Positions 1 through 8,689 of a stretch of DNA of 64,000 nt are shown in pieces; the stretch's first letter is position 1, and the number at the start of each line of letters is the position of its first letter. The position numbers and the translations under genes are program-made. Location of the stretch: positions 62,001 to 126,000 of the forward strand of contig NZ_JAADZW010000008.1 in the NCBI RefSeq assembly GCF_010645065.1. Direction: 5' to 3'. Source of the DNA: Flavobacterium fluviatile (lineage in GTDB: Bacteria; Bacteroidota; Bacteroidia; Flavobacteriales; Flavobacteriaceae). The notes beneath the pieces were generated by a model that saw nothing but the letters and a program-made list of their open reading frames with translations, ran no database searches and was not told the DNA's origin.

Positions 1-1621
1 TAACTAAAACTCTTTTAGCCACATCATAATAATGCTCGATAGAAACATGGTTATTATTATCAGGTGTATTTTCTAACTCATACGCTTCTTTGAAACCTTT
101 CAGTTTTACTTTGATATTTTCATCAATAGCGCGTGTTTCTTTAAATTCGCGAATCAGATCGAGGACATCGTGTGCAATATATTCAGTATCATGGGCATTT
201 ATAATTACTTTTGAATTTTCAGGAATATCATTCAACGTCTGTTTTATAGCTGCTTTATTCAAAAATGAAACTTCCTGAGCCAAATCGATGTGGATGATGT
301 CGCCATCTTCATATTCTTCTTTTTTAAAGATATAAGCTCTTTTTAAGTTTCCTCGCAATACGAAAATAATACTAATGATGATTCCTAATGCTACACCTTT
401 AAGTAAATCTGTAGCTACAACAAAGACTAAAGTGGCAATAAAAGGAATGAACTGATATTTTCCTTTTTTCCAAAAATGTATAAATGCTGCAGGTTTAGCC
501 AGTTTATATCCCACTAAAATCAAAACCGTAGCCAATGTAGCCAAAGGAATTTTATTCAATATTGCCGGAATTGACAATACACTGATTAATAAAAGTACTC
601 CATGAATAATAGCAGACATTTTAGATTTTGCACCCGCATTATTATTTGCAGACGATCTAACCACTACTGATGTCATTGGCAAACCTCCAATAAGAGAGCT
701 TACCAGATTACCTACTCCCTGAGCTCTTAACTCGACGTTGGTATCGGTATAACGTTTCTGGACGTCCATTCTGTCTGTTGCTTCAATACATAACAATGTT
801 TCGATTGAGGCAACAATTGCAATTGTAACTCCTACTACCCAAACCTGTGGATTAGAAACCGCTGCAAAATTTGGAGTAATCAGAATAGACTTAAAATCTT
901 CAAAAGATTTTGGGACCGGTAATGAAACCAAATGTTCTTTTCCAATAGCTAATGAACTTCCTGTGGAAATAAAAATTTCGTTTAAAATTATTCCGAGTAC
1001 AACGGCTACAAGAGCTCCCGGAATCAATTTTAATCTCTTTAAAAAAGGAACTCTATCCCATGAAATCAGTACAACCAGCGACACTAATGAAATTACGACA
1101 GCTCCTAACTGAATATGATTAACCACATCAAATAAAAAGGAGAAAGAGTTGCTCCCATCATTTTGAATAAAAGCCTGATCCCCCTCATAATCTGCATCAT
1201 AACCAAAAGCATGAGGTATTTGTTTCAGGACTATAATAATACCAATACCCGCCAACATCCCTTCTATGACATTTGTTGGAAAATAATTTGAAATACTTCC
1301 TGCTTTTAAAAATCCTAATGCTAACTGAATTAATCCGGCAATAAAAACAGACATTAAAAACACGTCGAAAGCCCCAAAATCAGTTATAGCGGTTAAAACA
1401 ATTGCTGTTAAACCAGCTGCGGGACCCGATACGCTAATATGTGACTGGCTCAAAGAACCTATCACAATACCTCCAATAACACCTGCAATAATTCCGGAAA
1501 ACAACGGAGCACCTGAAGCCATTGCAATACCTAAACACAATGGAAGAGCCACCAGGAAAACCACTAAACCTGAAGCAAAATCAGACTTGAGGTTGGCAAA
1601 AAGATTAATTTTTTTTGACAT
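1..1621 (-). CDS. SulP-family inorganic anion transporter (partial, C-terminus off window)
   Basis: The 540 visible codons begin MSKKINLFANLKSDFASG and show the SulP layout. About 10 to 12 hydrophobic segments fill residues 15-430, with the conserved stretch SVSGPAAGLTAIV near residue 65. A cytoplasmic STAS domain starts after about residue 455 (DIIHIDLAQEVSFLNKAAI). SulP proteins in this group move sulfate, bicarbonate or other anions across the inner membrane; the substrate cannot be told from sequence. The stop codon lies beyond the left edge, so the gene is partial only because of the window. It is transcribed after the small exported-protein gene at 1691-1975, with a 69-bp gap. Confidence 0.9.
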   Translation of the reverse strand, partial: MSKKINLFANLKSDFASGLVVFLVALPLCLGIAMASGAPLFSGIIAGVIGGIVIGSLSQSHISVSGPAAGLTAIVLTAITDFGAFDVFLMSVFIAGLIQLALGFLKAGSISNYFPTNVIEGMLAGIGIIIVLKQIPHAFGYDADYEGDQAFIQNDGSNSFSFLFDVVNHIQLGAVVISLVSLVVLISWDRVPFLKRLKLIPGALVAVVLGIILNEIFISTGSSLAIGKEHLVSLPVPKSFEDFKSILITPNFAAVSNPQVWVVGVTIAIVASIETLLCIEATDRMDVQKRYTDTNVELRAQGVGNLVSSLIGGLPMTSVVVRSSANNNAGAKSKMSAIIHGVLLLISVLSIPAILNKIPLATLATVLILVGYKLAKPAAFIHFWKKGKYQFIPFIATLVFVVATDLLKGVALGIIISIIFVLRGNLKRAYIFKKEEYEDGDIIHIDLAQEVSFLNKAAIKQTLNDIPENSKVIINAHDTEYIAHDVLDLIREFKETRAIDENIKVKLKGFKEAYELENTPDNNNHVSIEHYYDVAKRVLV

Positions 1622-1690
1622 AATACTAAAAAATTGATACGTTAAATTTACTGCATCCGCATGAATACAGTTTAGTCTGAACCGGAAGTA

Positions 1691-1975
1691 TTAAACCAGG
1701 TTGGGCGGTGGTGCGAAAATGCTTGGAGAAATATTATCCAGTTTAACAATATTACCGGATAATATGATTTTTGACTCTGTAGAAACTGATAAAAGAAACT
1801 CATGAACAAAAGCATCTGTATAAACCGCAATTTTAACCTCTTTATGAGATTTCTCCTCTTCTGCAATATTTAGGTTTATAGCCGTATTATTACTCTTCTT
1901 AATTACCGCAACAACAGTTGGTGTAGCTAAAAAGGCGATAAATATAAATAATAATATACGAGCCAATTGTTTCAT
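1691..1975 (-). CDS. Small exported or membrane-anchored protein of unknown function
   Basis: A 94-residue protein with an N-terminal hydrophobic segment (LARILLFIFIAFLATPTVVAVI, first ~25 residues), likely a signal peptide or anchor. The rest is a polar, acidic periplasmic tail ending in a proline-rich IFAPPPNLV. I do not recognise a named family. The presence of a real export signal, a good frame and a position just ahead of the SulP gene on the same strand support a true gene. A promoter-like TTTG-N18-TATTTTTG lies unusually close to its start codon (1981-2010). The overlapping 64-residue frame at 1672-1866 on the same strand is judged a shadow. Confidence 0.6.
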   Translation of the reverse strand: MKQLARILLFIFIAFLATPTVVAVIKKSNNTAINLNIAEEEKSHKEVKIAVYTDAFVHEFLLSVSTESKIILSGNIVKLDNISPSIFAPPPNLV

Positions 1976-1980
1976 ATAAA

Positions 1981-2010
1981 CAAAAATACTCTTAAACCTG
2001 TAAATTCAAA
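1981..2010 (-). promoter_or_regulatory. Promoter-like TTTG-N18-TATTTTTG before the small exported gene
   Basis: On the minus strand TATTTTTG (1981-1988) fits the Bacteroidota -7 consensus TAnnTTTG, with TTTG (2007-2010) 18 bp upstream. The -7 box ends only 5 bp before the ATG, so transcripts would be leaderless or nearly so, unless the true promoter is further upstream. Confidence 0.4.
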
Positions 2011-2048
2011 GTCTTAATGGGAAAAATTTTATAGAATTTTAACATTTA

Positions 2049-2089
2049 CAAAAAAGCTGAATAACCATTATCGGTTATCCAGCCTTTTA
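2049..2089 (-). terminator. Intrinsic terminator after dps
   Basis: On the minus strand AAAAGGCTGGATAACC pairs with GGTTATTCAGCTTTTTT across the loop GATAAT, with one bulge and a T-rich 3' side. It lies 22 bp beyond the dps stop codon. Confidence 0.75.
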
Positions 2090-2110
2090 AACAACTAACT
2101 TTTTAGTGTT

Positions 2111-2590
2111 TTACATTTCTTTTTCCAGCCACGCATTCATCATCCAGATTGTTTTTTCCTGTTCTGAAATGAAGTCACTCATCATAGAATTGGTACCTTC
2201 ATCATTGATTTCAGCTGACTGATTAAGAATATCTCTTTCAATTTTTAACAAATCGGATAATGAATTTACAATTAACTGAACTGCTTTCTCATCATTTGAA
2301 ATATTCTTTCCAATCGTAAGTTTATTATTTTTAATATAATCTTCAAAAGTGTGTAATGGCGTTCCTCCAATTGTCAAAACCCTTTCTGCTATCATATCAA
2401 TCTTTAATTGAGAATCTGTATATAATTCTTCAAATTTAACATGCAAATCAAAGAATCGCTTTCCCCGGATATTCCAGTGAATTCCTCTTAGATTCTGATA
2501 ATAAACCTGGAAGTTGGCTAATAAAACATTAAGCTCTTTCACTAGTAATTCTGATTCTTTAACTGGTAATCCTAAAATATTTGTCTTCAT
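2111..2590 (-). CDS. dps: Dps family DNA-protecting ferritin-like protein
   Basis: A 159-residue Dps/ferritin-like protein. The ferroxidase signature is visible: H in RGIHWNIRG (about residue 40) and the helix DLHVKFEELYTDSQLKIDMI with D/E ligands about residues 48-66, followed by ERVLTIGG. Dps forms a 12-subunit shell that oxidises iron with peroxide and protects DNA in stress and stationary phase. The length is typical of the family. The gene is transcribed away from oxyR, with 107 bp between start codons, so control by OxyR is the natural inference. A TAAATTTG -7 box lies 29 bp upstream and a terminator follows. Confidence 0.95.
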   Translation of the reverse strand: MKTNILGLPVKESELLVKELNVLLANFQVYYQNLRGIHWNIRGKRFFDLHVKFEELYTDSQLKIDMIAERVLTIGGTPLHTFEDYIKNNKLTIGKNISNDEKAVQLIVNSLSDLLKIERDILNQSAEINDEGTNSMMSDFISEQEKTIWMMNAWLEKEM

Positions 2591-2618
2591 ATTATTCCAT
2601 TTTATAGTATGTTTTTTA

Positions 2619-2626
2619 CAAATTTA
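2619..2626 (-). promoter_or_regulatory. -7 promoter element of dps
   Basis: TAAATTTG on the minus strand matches TAnnTTTG exactly. No good TTTG -33 box is found at the usual distance, as expected for an activator-dependent promoter; that last point is inference. Confidence 0.5.
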
Positions 2627-2670
2627 AAACAACTTATCCGAAAAAAAGATAGCTAAAAATTATATTTTCT

Positions 2671-2678
2671 TATTTTTG
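2671..2678 (+). promoter_or_regulatory. -7 promoter element of oxyR
   Basis: TATTTTTG on the plus strand matches TAnnTTTG and ends 19 bp before the oxyR ATG. It sits back to back with the dps promoter, about 45 bp apart, so one bound regulator could affect both. Confidence 0.5.
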
Positions 2679-2697
2679 CATCACAAAATACTATCAA

Positions 2698-3639
2698 ATG
2701 ACAATTACTCAATTGCAATATGTTTTGGCAGTAGCTGAACATAAAAATTTCACATTAGCAGCAGAAAAATGTTTCGTTACTCAGCCAACGTTAAGTATGC
2801 AGATACAGAAAATTGAAGAAGAACTTAATATTTTAATTTTCGACAGAAGCAAAAAACCCATCCAGCTTACAGATATTGGTCATAAAATTGTAAATCAGGC
2901 TAAAAATATAGTAAATGAAGCAAACCGAATTCAGGATATTGTGGAACAGCAAAAAGGATTTATCGGAGGCGAGTTTCGTCTTGGAATAATTCCAACCATC
3001 ATGCCTACGCTTTTACCGATGTTTTTAAATAATTTCATAAAGAAATATCCTAAAGTGAAGCTTTTAATTGAAGAATTAAATACAGATGAGATTATTGTAA
3101 AATTAAAAAACGGCCATTTGGACGCTGCTATTGCTGCAACCCCACTTGAGGACGAAAAAATCAAGGAAATTGTGTTGTACTTTGAACCTTTTGTAGCCTA
3201 CATTCCTGAACATCATTCGAGTTTTCAAAAAGAAGAAATTGAAGTTTCTGATTTAAATATCAATGAAATTCTGCTTTTGCAGGATGGACATTGTTTTAGA
3301 GATGGTATCCTGAATTTATGCAAAAACGGAACTGATATTGACCAAAACAATTTTCAGATTCAGAGCGGTAGCTTCGAAACGCTCATAAAATTAGCAGACG
3401 AAGGCTTAGGTACAACACTGCTTCCGTATCTGCACACTATGGATTTAAAAGATTCAGACAAATTAAAACTTCGCAACTTCAAAGAGCCAAAACCAGCCCG
3501 AGAGGTGAGCTTAATTTATCCGAAAAGTGAACTCAAAATGCAGATTATTGACGCTTTAAGAAGCACTATTGCAGGTGTGGTAAAAGGGGCAATAGTTTTT
3601 CAGAATGTTCAGATCATAAGCCCTTTACAAAAAAAATAA
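2698..3639 (+). CDS. oxyR: Hydrogen peroxide-sensing LysR-type regulator OxyR
   Basis: A 313-residue LysR-type regulator with an N-terminal winged helix-turn-helix (MTITQLQYVLAVAEHKNFTLA, then TQPTLSMQIQKIEEEL) and a two-lobed sensor domain from about residue 90. The redox motif GHCFRDGILNLC places cysteines at positions 199 and 208, the same numbers as the disulfide pair of E. coli OxyR. This makes OxyR a firm call rather than a generic LysR protein. It activates peroxide-defence genes when the pair is oxidised. The neighbour dps, divergently transcribed, is a classical target. A bidirectional terminator follows at 3675-3715. Confidence 0.95.
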   Translation: MTITQLQYVLAVAEHKNFTLAAEKCFVTQPTLSMQIQKIEEELNILIFDRSKKPIQLTDIGHKIVNQAKNIVNEANRIQDIVEQQKGFIGGEFRLGIIPTIMPTLLPMFLNNFIKKYPKVKLLIEELNTDEIIVKLKNGHLDAAIAATPLEDEKIKEIVLYFEPFVAYIPEHHSSFQKEEIEVSDLNINEILLLQDGHCFRDGILNLCKNGTDIDQNNFQIQSGSFETLIKLADEGLGTTLLPYLHTMDLKDSDKLKLRNFKEPKPAREVSLIYPKSELKMQIIDALRSTIAGVVKGAIVFQNVQIISPLQKK

Positions 3640-3674
3640 TCAGGTATTAAACATCTGTAGATTTTTTTTAAACT

Positions 3675-3715
3675 AAAAAAACGTATCCAAAAAGATATTC
3701 CGGATACGTTTTTTT
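3675..3715. terminator. Bidirectional terminator between oxyR and the CE12 gene
   Basis: ACGTATCC (3681-3688) pairs with GGATACGT (3702-3709), flanked by A6 on the left and T7 on the right. The stem therefore has a U-tract in both directions and can end oxyR (+) and the pectin operon (-). Confidence 0.85.
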
Positions 3716-3739
3716 GCTTTTAACAGAAGATAGATTAGC

Positions 3740-4483
3740 TTATTTAATTCCTTTCTTAAGTTTTGCAACAGAAGGGTCTTCCAAAAGCTTTATTTGATTA
3801 ACCACTATTTGTGCGATTTCTGTTGCACCTTTTAATGAAAGATGTGTGTCATCAGCTTTTGCCTCTTTATAAAAAGAATTTTCTCCTTCTTTAAAATGCA
3901 AATGAAGTTGTTTCGATTTCTCAGGACCGTAAGACTGTTCCAATAGTTCTGTATAATATTCTAAATCTATAAACGGAACTTTGTATTCTTGTGCAACCAG
4001 TCTTGTTTCTAAAGGATAATCTCCGTGAGTACCAATTAACACACCTTTTTCATTGAAATTTCTTCTTGCAATTGAAGTCAGTAAAATTGGAATTGCTCCT
4101 TTTGCACGGCTTTCTGTTACAAAACGGATTAAATTATGTCTGTAGGCAGTATGCGGATTGGTATAACGCAGGGAATCCATATTTTTCTGGTCATTATGTC
4201 CAAACTCAATAAAAACATAATCGCCTTTTTTAAGCTTGTTATATACCGCATCCCATTGCTTTTCAGCGATGAAACTTCTGGTACTTCTTCCGTTTAGAGC
4301 TCTGTTATCGATAACGATATCATCTTTAAAAAATGATTGTAATACCTGTGCCCAGCCATGTTCCGGATTTTTATCAGGGTCTTTTTTGTTCGCCATTGTT
4401 GAATCTCCAATGGTATAAACTGTGGTTTTTTGTCCAAAACAAGTAGCTGAAATAAGCCACAAGATTAAAATATAATATTTCAT
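3740..4483 (-). CDS. Rhamnogalacturonan acetylesterase, SGNH hydrolase (CE12 type)
   Basis: A 247-residue SGNH hydrolase with a signal peptide (ISATCFGQ). The blocks are clear: block I GDSTM with the nucleophile serine about residue 28, block II around NGRSTRSF with the oxyanion glycine, block III GHND, and block V DDTHLSLKG carrying the Asp-x-x-His pair. This is the CE12 pattern of enzymes that remove acetyl groups from rhamnogalacturonan or other pectin. It is the last gene of the pectin operon, 18 bp after the GH28 gene, and would expose the backbone to the lyase and hydrolases upstream. Exact substrate is inference. Confidence 0.88.
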   Translation of the reverse strand: MKYYILILWLISATCFGQKTTVYTIGDSTMANKKDPDKNPEHGWAQVLQSFFKDDIVIDNRALNGRSTRSFIAEKQWDAVYNKLKKGDYVFIEFGHNDQKNMDSLRYTNPHTAYRHNLIRFVTESRAKGAIPILLTSIARRNFNEKGVLIGTHGDYPLETRLVAQEYKVPFIDLEYYTELLEQSYGPEKSKQLHLHFKEGENSFYKEAKADDTHLSLKGATEIAQIVVNQIKLLEDPSVAKLKKGIK

Positions 4484-4501
4484 TTTTTATTATTTACTAA
4501 A

Positions 4502-5851
4502 CTATTTTGCCGCTGAAGGAACTGTAGCTTTTTCTCCGATGAAAACTTCATTCATCAATACATTCTCAGCATTTGTACTTGATATGGCATTTTTAGCCCT
4601 TTTAATTTCGATATTATTTAAAGAGATGTTTTTGATTTTTTTATCCGCAAAACCCTGGATGACGATTCCCGAAGCAGATGCTTTGTTGCAAGATATATCT
4701 GAAAAAGACACATTTGAAATTTCAGACTGGTATCCTTTTCCTTCACCGTGGTAATTGGCCGTGATGTAAAGACAATCTTCTACTTCATCTAATTGAATAT
4801 TTCGAACAAAAATATTTTTTATAAAACCGCCTCTGTCTGCATTGGTTTTGAGATAAATGCCTCTTTTTAGATAACCAACAGTTTTGCAGTTTTCAACAAA
4901 TACATTTTTTACACCTGCAGACATTTCGCTACCGATAACTACTCCATGAAGCCCTTTGAAATTGCAGTTTCTAATAATAATATTTTCACTTGGAGTAGCC
5001 GCATTCGCTCTTCCTTCATGATCTCTTCCTGCTTTTATGGCTACATTATCATCACCATTGTTAAAAGTCACGTTCTCAATCAAAACGTTTTTTGCATATT
5101 CAGGATCTATACCATCATTATTGTAATTTAATGATTTATAGCTTATTCCTCTAATAGTTATACTTTCTGATTTTAATAAATGCAAACACCAAAAAGGAGA
5201 ATTTTCAATACGAATATTTTCGACCAAAATGTTTTTACAGTTAAAAAACTGGATCATTTGCGGACGCAAAAAGTAGCCTGTTCCAAATTTTCTGTCTTTT
5301 AGGGAAACTCCATTATGATTCATTTCGCGGCTCAGCTCTTTGCCTTTCCCTTCTTGTGCTTTGAAACTTTTCCAGGTTTTGCCTCCTTCACCGTCAATAG
5401 TTCCCTCACCGGTTAAGGCAATATTTGTACAATCATAGGCATAAATTAAGGGGCTGTAGTTGTAGAGCATTGTTCCTTCCCAGCTGGTTAGTACCATTGG
5501 CAAATAATCTTCCGGGGTATCACTGAATTTAATTTTTGCCCCTTTTTCAATCTTCAAATTTACATTGCTGACAAAATGAATTGGCCCTTTTAAAAAATAA
5601 ACTCCTTTTGGAACCACAATAGTACCACCGTTATTCTTTTTGCACAACGCCATCGCCTTATCGAAAAAAGGCTTACTGTTTGAAACTGAATCCCCTTTTG
5701 CACCTAATTTAGCTACATTAATCTGATACGAAGTGATTTTTGGTAACTGAATGTCATTGATAATTGAATTTACTTTCGCTGTCGGAAAATCATTTTCCTG
5801 AGCAAAAGCCACTACTGAAAAGAGTACAAAGAAGAGAAGTCTAATATTCAT
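4502..5851 (-). CDS. Secreted polygalacturonase, GH28
   Basis: A 449-residue right-handed beta-helix enzyme with signal peptide (VVAFAQ). The GH28 catalytic blocks are present: NNDGID (residues 244-249), GDDNVAIK (266-273, the Asp pair), GLHGVVIG (300-307) and RGIYLKTN (330-337). An ending such as this, with an N-terminal LGAKGDSVSNSKPF segment, is seen in exo-acting and RG-related GH28s of Bacteroidota. It hydrolyses alpha-1,4 bonds of galacturonan or releases galacturonate from oligomers. It lies between the PL10 lyase and the CE12 esterase. A second GH28 heads the operon; this copy lacks the lipobox of that one. Confidence 0.92.
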   Translation of the reverse strand: MNIRLLFFVLFSVVAFAQENDFPTAKVNSIINDIQLPKITSYQINVAKLGAKGDSVSNSKPFFDKAMALCKKNNGGTIVVPKGVYFLKGPIHFVSNVNLKIEKGAKIKFSDTPEDYLPMVLTSWEGTMLYNYSPLIYAYDCTNIALTGEGTIDGEGGKTWKSFKAQEGKGKELSREMNHNGVSLKDRKFGTGYFLRPQMIQFFNCKNILVENIRIENSPFWCLHLLKSESITIRGISYKSLNYNNDGIDPEYAKNVLIENVTFNNGDDNVAIKAGRDHEGRANAATPSENIIIRNCNFKGLHGVVIGSEMSAGVKNVFVENCKTVGYLKRGIYLKTNADRGGFIKNIFVRNIQLDEVEDCLYITANYHGEGKGYQSEISNVSFSDISCNKASASGIVIQGFADKKIKNISLNNIEIKRAKNAISSTNAENVLMNEVFIGEKATVPSAAK

Positions 5852-5900
5852 GATTTATATGTTTACAGGTCAGATCCTGATTTACACTAAGAAAAATAGA

Positions 5901-7001
5901 TTACTCTGAATCTGTTTTTTCTAAACTATTTTTTTTTGCCCATTTTTTATATTTTTTTAGGACTTCTTTGGGCTCATTAGAATACCATGAATAACCATTT
6001 CTTCTTTCCTCGCTAATGTCAGTTATAAATTTCTTTTTAATTCCGTCACGGTCACAAAAGAAAGGTTCATTCGTATCAAGCTCAGAAAACCTTGGCCAAA
6101 TTGGAGCTACATCTTCCATTGGATACATTTTTTTACCAATAACTTTTCCATTTTCATCATAAATACGCTCCTCTTTCAGATTGGTGATTTTTGTCTTTTC
6201 AAACCAGTCGTAAGCACTTTTAACGGCTGTTTTAATTTCCGGTGAAGGGTTGTCAATTGACATCAATAACAGCACTATTTTTGCAGATTCTTTTCCGCTC
6301 AATGAAGCTAGTTCATAAGCTCTGGCATTAGCAGGTGCAAACGTAACTTCATCATGTTGCGCACACCACACAGTTAAGACACCGTTTTGTTTGTATTGGG
6401 TTTTTAAGATACAATCAATTCCTTTTTCAAAAGCAATTTTAGCTTTATCCACAGTTTCCTGCGCAGGTTTTACACTGTAATATTCTGTTTTATTTGCTAC
6501 TTCTCTCAATACATTCAAAACATCAACCATAGAATTATCATTGTAAGTGATATGTGTATAGTATCCTTTTTTTAATGGAAAGTATTGAGGCCAGCCACCA
6601 TTAGGATATTGTGCAGAAAGCAAATAATCAATAGCTCTTAAAAATGAATCCTTATATCTTTCATCTTTTGTCTGCGTATACATTTTAGATACAAAAAGTA
6701 TTTCCTGCGTCGTAGCCCTGTTGTCAATTGTACAATCTTTTCCTGAAGTTTTTAGCGCTAATAGTTTTGCTTTCTCTTCTTCTGTCAATTCATTCAGCAT
6801 CGGAATATTTTTAGGCCAGCCCCCGATATCTCTTTGGTAAAGCAAGACATTTTCACCTATTTTTTTTCCTTCTTCAGAACCGAACCAGGCAGAGTAACTT
6901 TTTACAATTAAATCGGGCCATTTTTTGGCTTTTTCCTGAGCATTTACACAAAAGCTACTTGTAATTAAAAATAGTAAAGCGGTTTTTTTAAGTTGATTCA
7001 T
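5901..7001 (-). CDS. Pectate lyase, PL10 family
   Basis: A 366-residue protein with signal peptide (SSFCVNAQ). It matches PL10 pectate lyases in the order KSYSAWFGSEEGKKI, YQRDIGGWPKN, IDNRATTQEI, YPNGGWPQYFP and ITYNDNSMV, followed by FCDRDGIKKK near the end. PL10 enzymes have an alpha/alpha-toroid fold and cut de-esterified homogalacturonan by beta-elimination with calcium, leaving 4,5-unsaturated ends. These are the substrates of the GH105 enzymes and finally of KduI/KduD encoded in this window. The C-terminus is lysine-rich. The spacing to neighbours is 38 and 49 bp, consistent with co-transcription. Confidence 0.9.
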   Translation of the reverse strand: MNQLKKTALLFLITSSFCVNAQEKAKKWPDLIVKSYSAWFGSEEGKKIGENVLLYQRDIGGWPKNIPMLNELTEEEKAKLLALKTSGKDCTIDNRATTQEILFVSKMYTQTKDERYKDSFLRAIDYLLSAQYPNGGWPQYFPLKKGYYTHITYNDNSMVDVLNVLREVANKTEYYSVKPAQETVDKAKIAFEKGIDCILKTQYKQNGVLTVWCAQHDEVTFAPANARAYELASLSGKESAKIVLLLMSIDNPSPEIKTAVKSAYDWFEKTKITNLKEERIYDENGKVIGKKMYPMEDVAPIWPRFSELDTNEPFFCDRDGIKKKFITDISEERRNGYSWYSNEPKEVLKKYKKWAKKNSLEKTDSE

Positions 7002-7039
7002 TAATTTAGTTTGTTAATTTAGTTTTATTCAGTATTTAG

Positions 7040-8671
7040 TTATTTATTTATTCTAAACCAGTCTATCCCGACGCTTCCTGCATCATTTATAATTCCTTCC
7101 CTAAGTGCAAGGAATCCTATTTTAGCGCCAATCCATTTTCCTTCTCTCGCCGTAAAACTTCCACCTACAGGATTGAATTTTTGTCCGTCTTCACTATAGA
7201 AGAAATTACAGATTCCTCCCGCTTTCACTTTTACCTGCAGATATAGTGTTCTGTCCTTTATTGCAATTCGGTTACTTTCGGACTCAATTCCTTTTTTATC
7301 AGCCTTTAAAGCAGTTTTTTGAGAAAGAAATAATTTTCCTTCCTCCTGTTTCAGACATAAAAAACTATAATCCAAGCCCATAATGACCAAGCCCATATAT
7401 TCTCCATCGAATCTGGAATTGAACGTAATTTTTGTCGTAGCAGTAAATTCATTTGCAGGTAATTTTTGCAAAAGCAAATTGGGAACATCAAACAGGTTAT
7501 TATACTCTTTAGGAACAGGAATACAATTTAAATTATAATACCCCATTGACGTAGGAAGTCCCCATGTTATCTGCGGATTTGCATGCCACTGCCATTGCAG
7601 CCCAAGCTTAGGACTATTAAATTCATCACTTTCAGGCGGTGTTGCAACAGGAAATATTTTTTTACCCACATTCGGTTTTTTATACACCATAACAGGCTCA
7701 CCTGTACCGTTTTGATCTTCGTCGATTCCAATTACCGGCCAGTCGTTCTTCCATTTCATAGGCTGCAAATGAACAACCCTTCCGTAAGCAAATTGATCCT
7801 GAAAATGAATAAACCAGTCTTCACCAGTTTGGGTCTGAATCCAGGCTCCCTGATGAGGGCCGTTTACAGGAGTTTTTCCCTGATCCATTACTTTTCTTTT
7901 TTCATAAGGACCAAAAACATTTTTGGATCTCATAACCGTTTGCCAGCCAGTCGCTACTCCTCCAGCCGGAGCAAAAATATAATAATAACCGTTACGTTTG
8001 TAGAATTTAGGACCTTCAATAGTAGCTTCATCCAAATGTCCGTCGATCACCATAACATCATCATTATTTGCAGATAAACCATCCGGATTCATCGAACAAA
8101 CCATCAACACACTTTTTACTCCTGCGCGGCTGCCTGCAAAAGCATAACCCAGATATGCCTTACCATTCTCATCCCATAATGGCGTTGGGTCGATCAGCCC
8201 TTTTCCTTCTTTTACCATAACCGGTTCAGACCAGGGACCTTCTGCTTTTTTGGCTTTGACCACATAAATTCCAAAATCGGGATCAGGATAATAAATATAA
8301 AATTCATTCTTATGAAAACGAATACATGGAGCCCATACACCGTTTCCGTGCTGAACTTTATTGTACACATCTAAAGGTTTTTGTTTTGAAAGCGCATGTC
8401 CAATTAATTTCCAGTTCACCAAATCTTTTGAATGAAGAACAGGCAAACCAGGAATACAATTAAATGATGAAGCTGTCATATAATAGTCATCACCCACTCT
8501 GATTGCATCAGGATCTGAATAATCTGCGTATAAAACAGGGTTTTTATAAGTTCCGTTTCCCTGATCTGCAACCCATACATTCGAATAATTGTTTTCGCTA
8601 TTTTCCTGTGCTGTTAAGGTTTGTATTGCTGCAAGGGAAAGAAAAAGAGATGTAATTTTTATAAATTTCAT
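7040..8671 (-). CDS. Glycoside hydrolase family 43 (arabinofuranosidase/xylosidase-like)
   Basis: A 543-residue secreted enzyme (signal peptide ending LTAQ). The five-bladed propeller carries the GH43 triad: base Asp53 in YSDPD, Asp161 in GLIDPTPLWDENG and acid Glu219 in TIEGPKFYKRNGYY. A C-terminal beta-sandwich domain (about 350-543, DEFNSPKLGLQWQWHANPQ) is the one typical of GH43 beta-xylosidase-like proteins. In a pectin locus the likely job is removal of arabinose or related side-chain sugars from rhamnogalacturonan I; specificity cannot be read from the sequence alone. It sits between GH105 and PL10 genes with short gaps. Confidence 0.9.
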   Translation of the reverse strand: MKFIKITSLFLSLAAIQTLTAQENSENNYSNVWVADQGNGTYKNPVLYADYSDPDAIRVGDDYYMTASSFNCIPGLPVLHSKDLVNWKLIGHALSKQKPLDVYNKVQHGNGVWAPCIRFHKNEFYIYYPDPDFGIYVVKAKKAEGPWSEPVMVKEGKGLIDPTPLWDENGKAYLGYAFAGSRAGVKSVLMVCSMNPDGLSANNDDVMVIDGHLDEATIEGPKFYKRNGYYYIFAPAGGVATGWQTVMRSKNVFGPYEKRKVMDQGKTPVNGPHQGAWIQTQTGEDWFIHFQDQFAYGRVVHLQPMKWKNDWPVIGIDEDQNGTGEPVMVYKKPNVGKKIFPVATPPESDEFNSPKLGLQWQWHANPQITWGLPTSMGYYNLNCIPVPKEYNNLFDVPNLLLQKLPANEFTATTKITFNSRFDGEYMGLVIMGLDYSFLCLKQEEGKLFLSQKTALKADKKGIESESNRIAIKDRTLYLQVKVKAGGICNFFYSEDGQKFNPVGGSFTAREGKWIGAKIGFLALREGIINDAGSVGIDWFRINK

Positions 8672-8689
8672 TTGAAAGGTATTCTGCTT

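Noticed and set aside
1672..1866. 64-residue frame overlapping the small exported protein
   Set aside because: Out of phase, no signal peptide; the 94-residue frame with an export signal is preferred.
7583..8077. 164-residue plus-strand frame opposite the GH43 gene
   Set aside because: Fully inside a strong conserved gene on the other strand, with no domain of its own.
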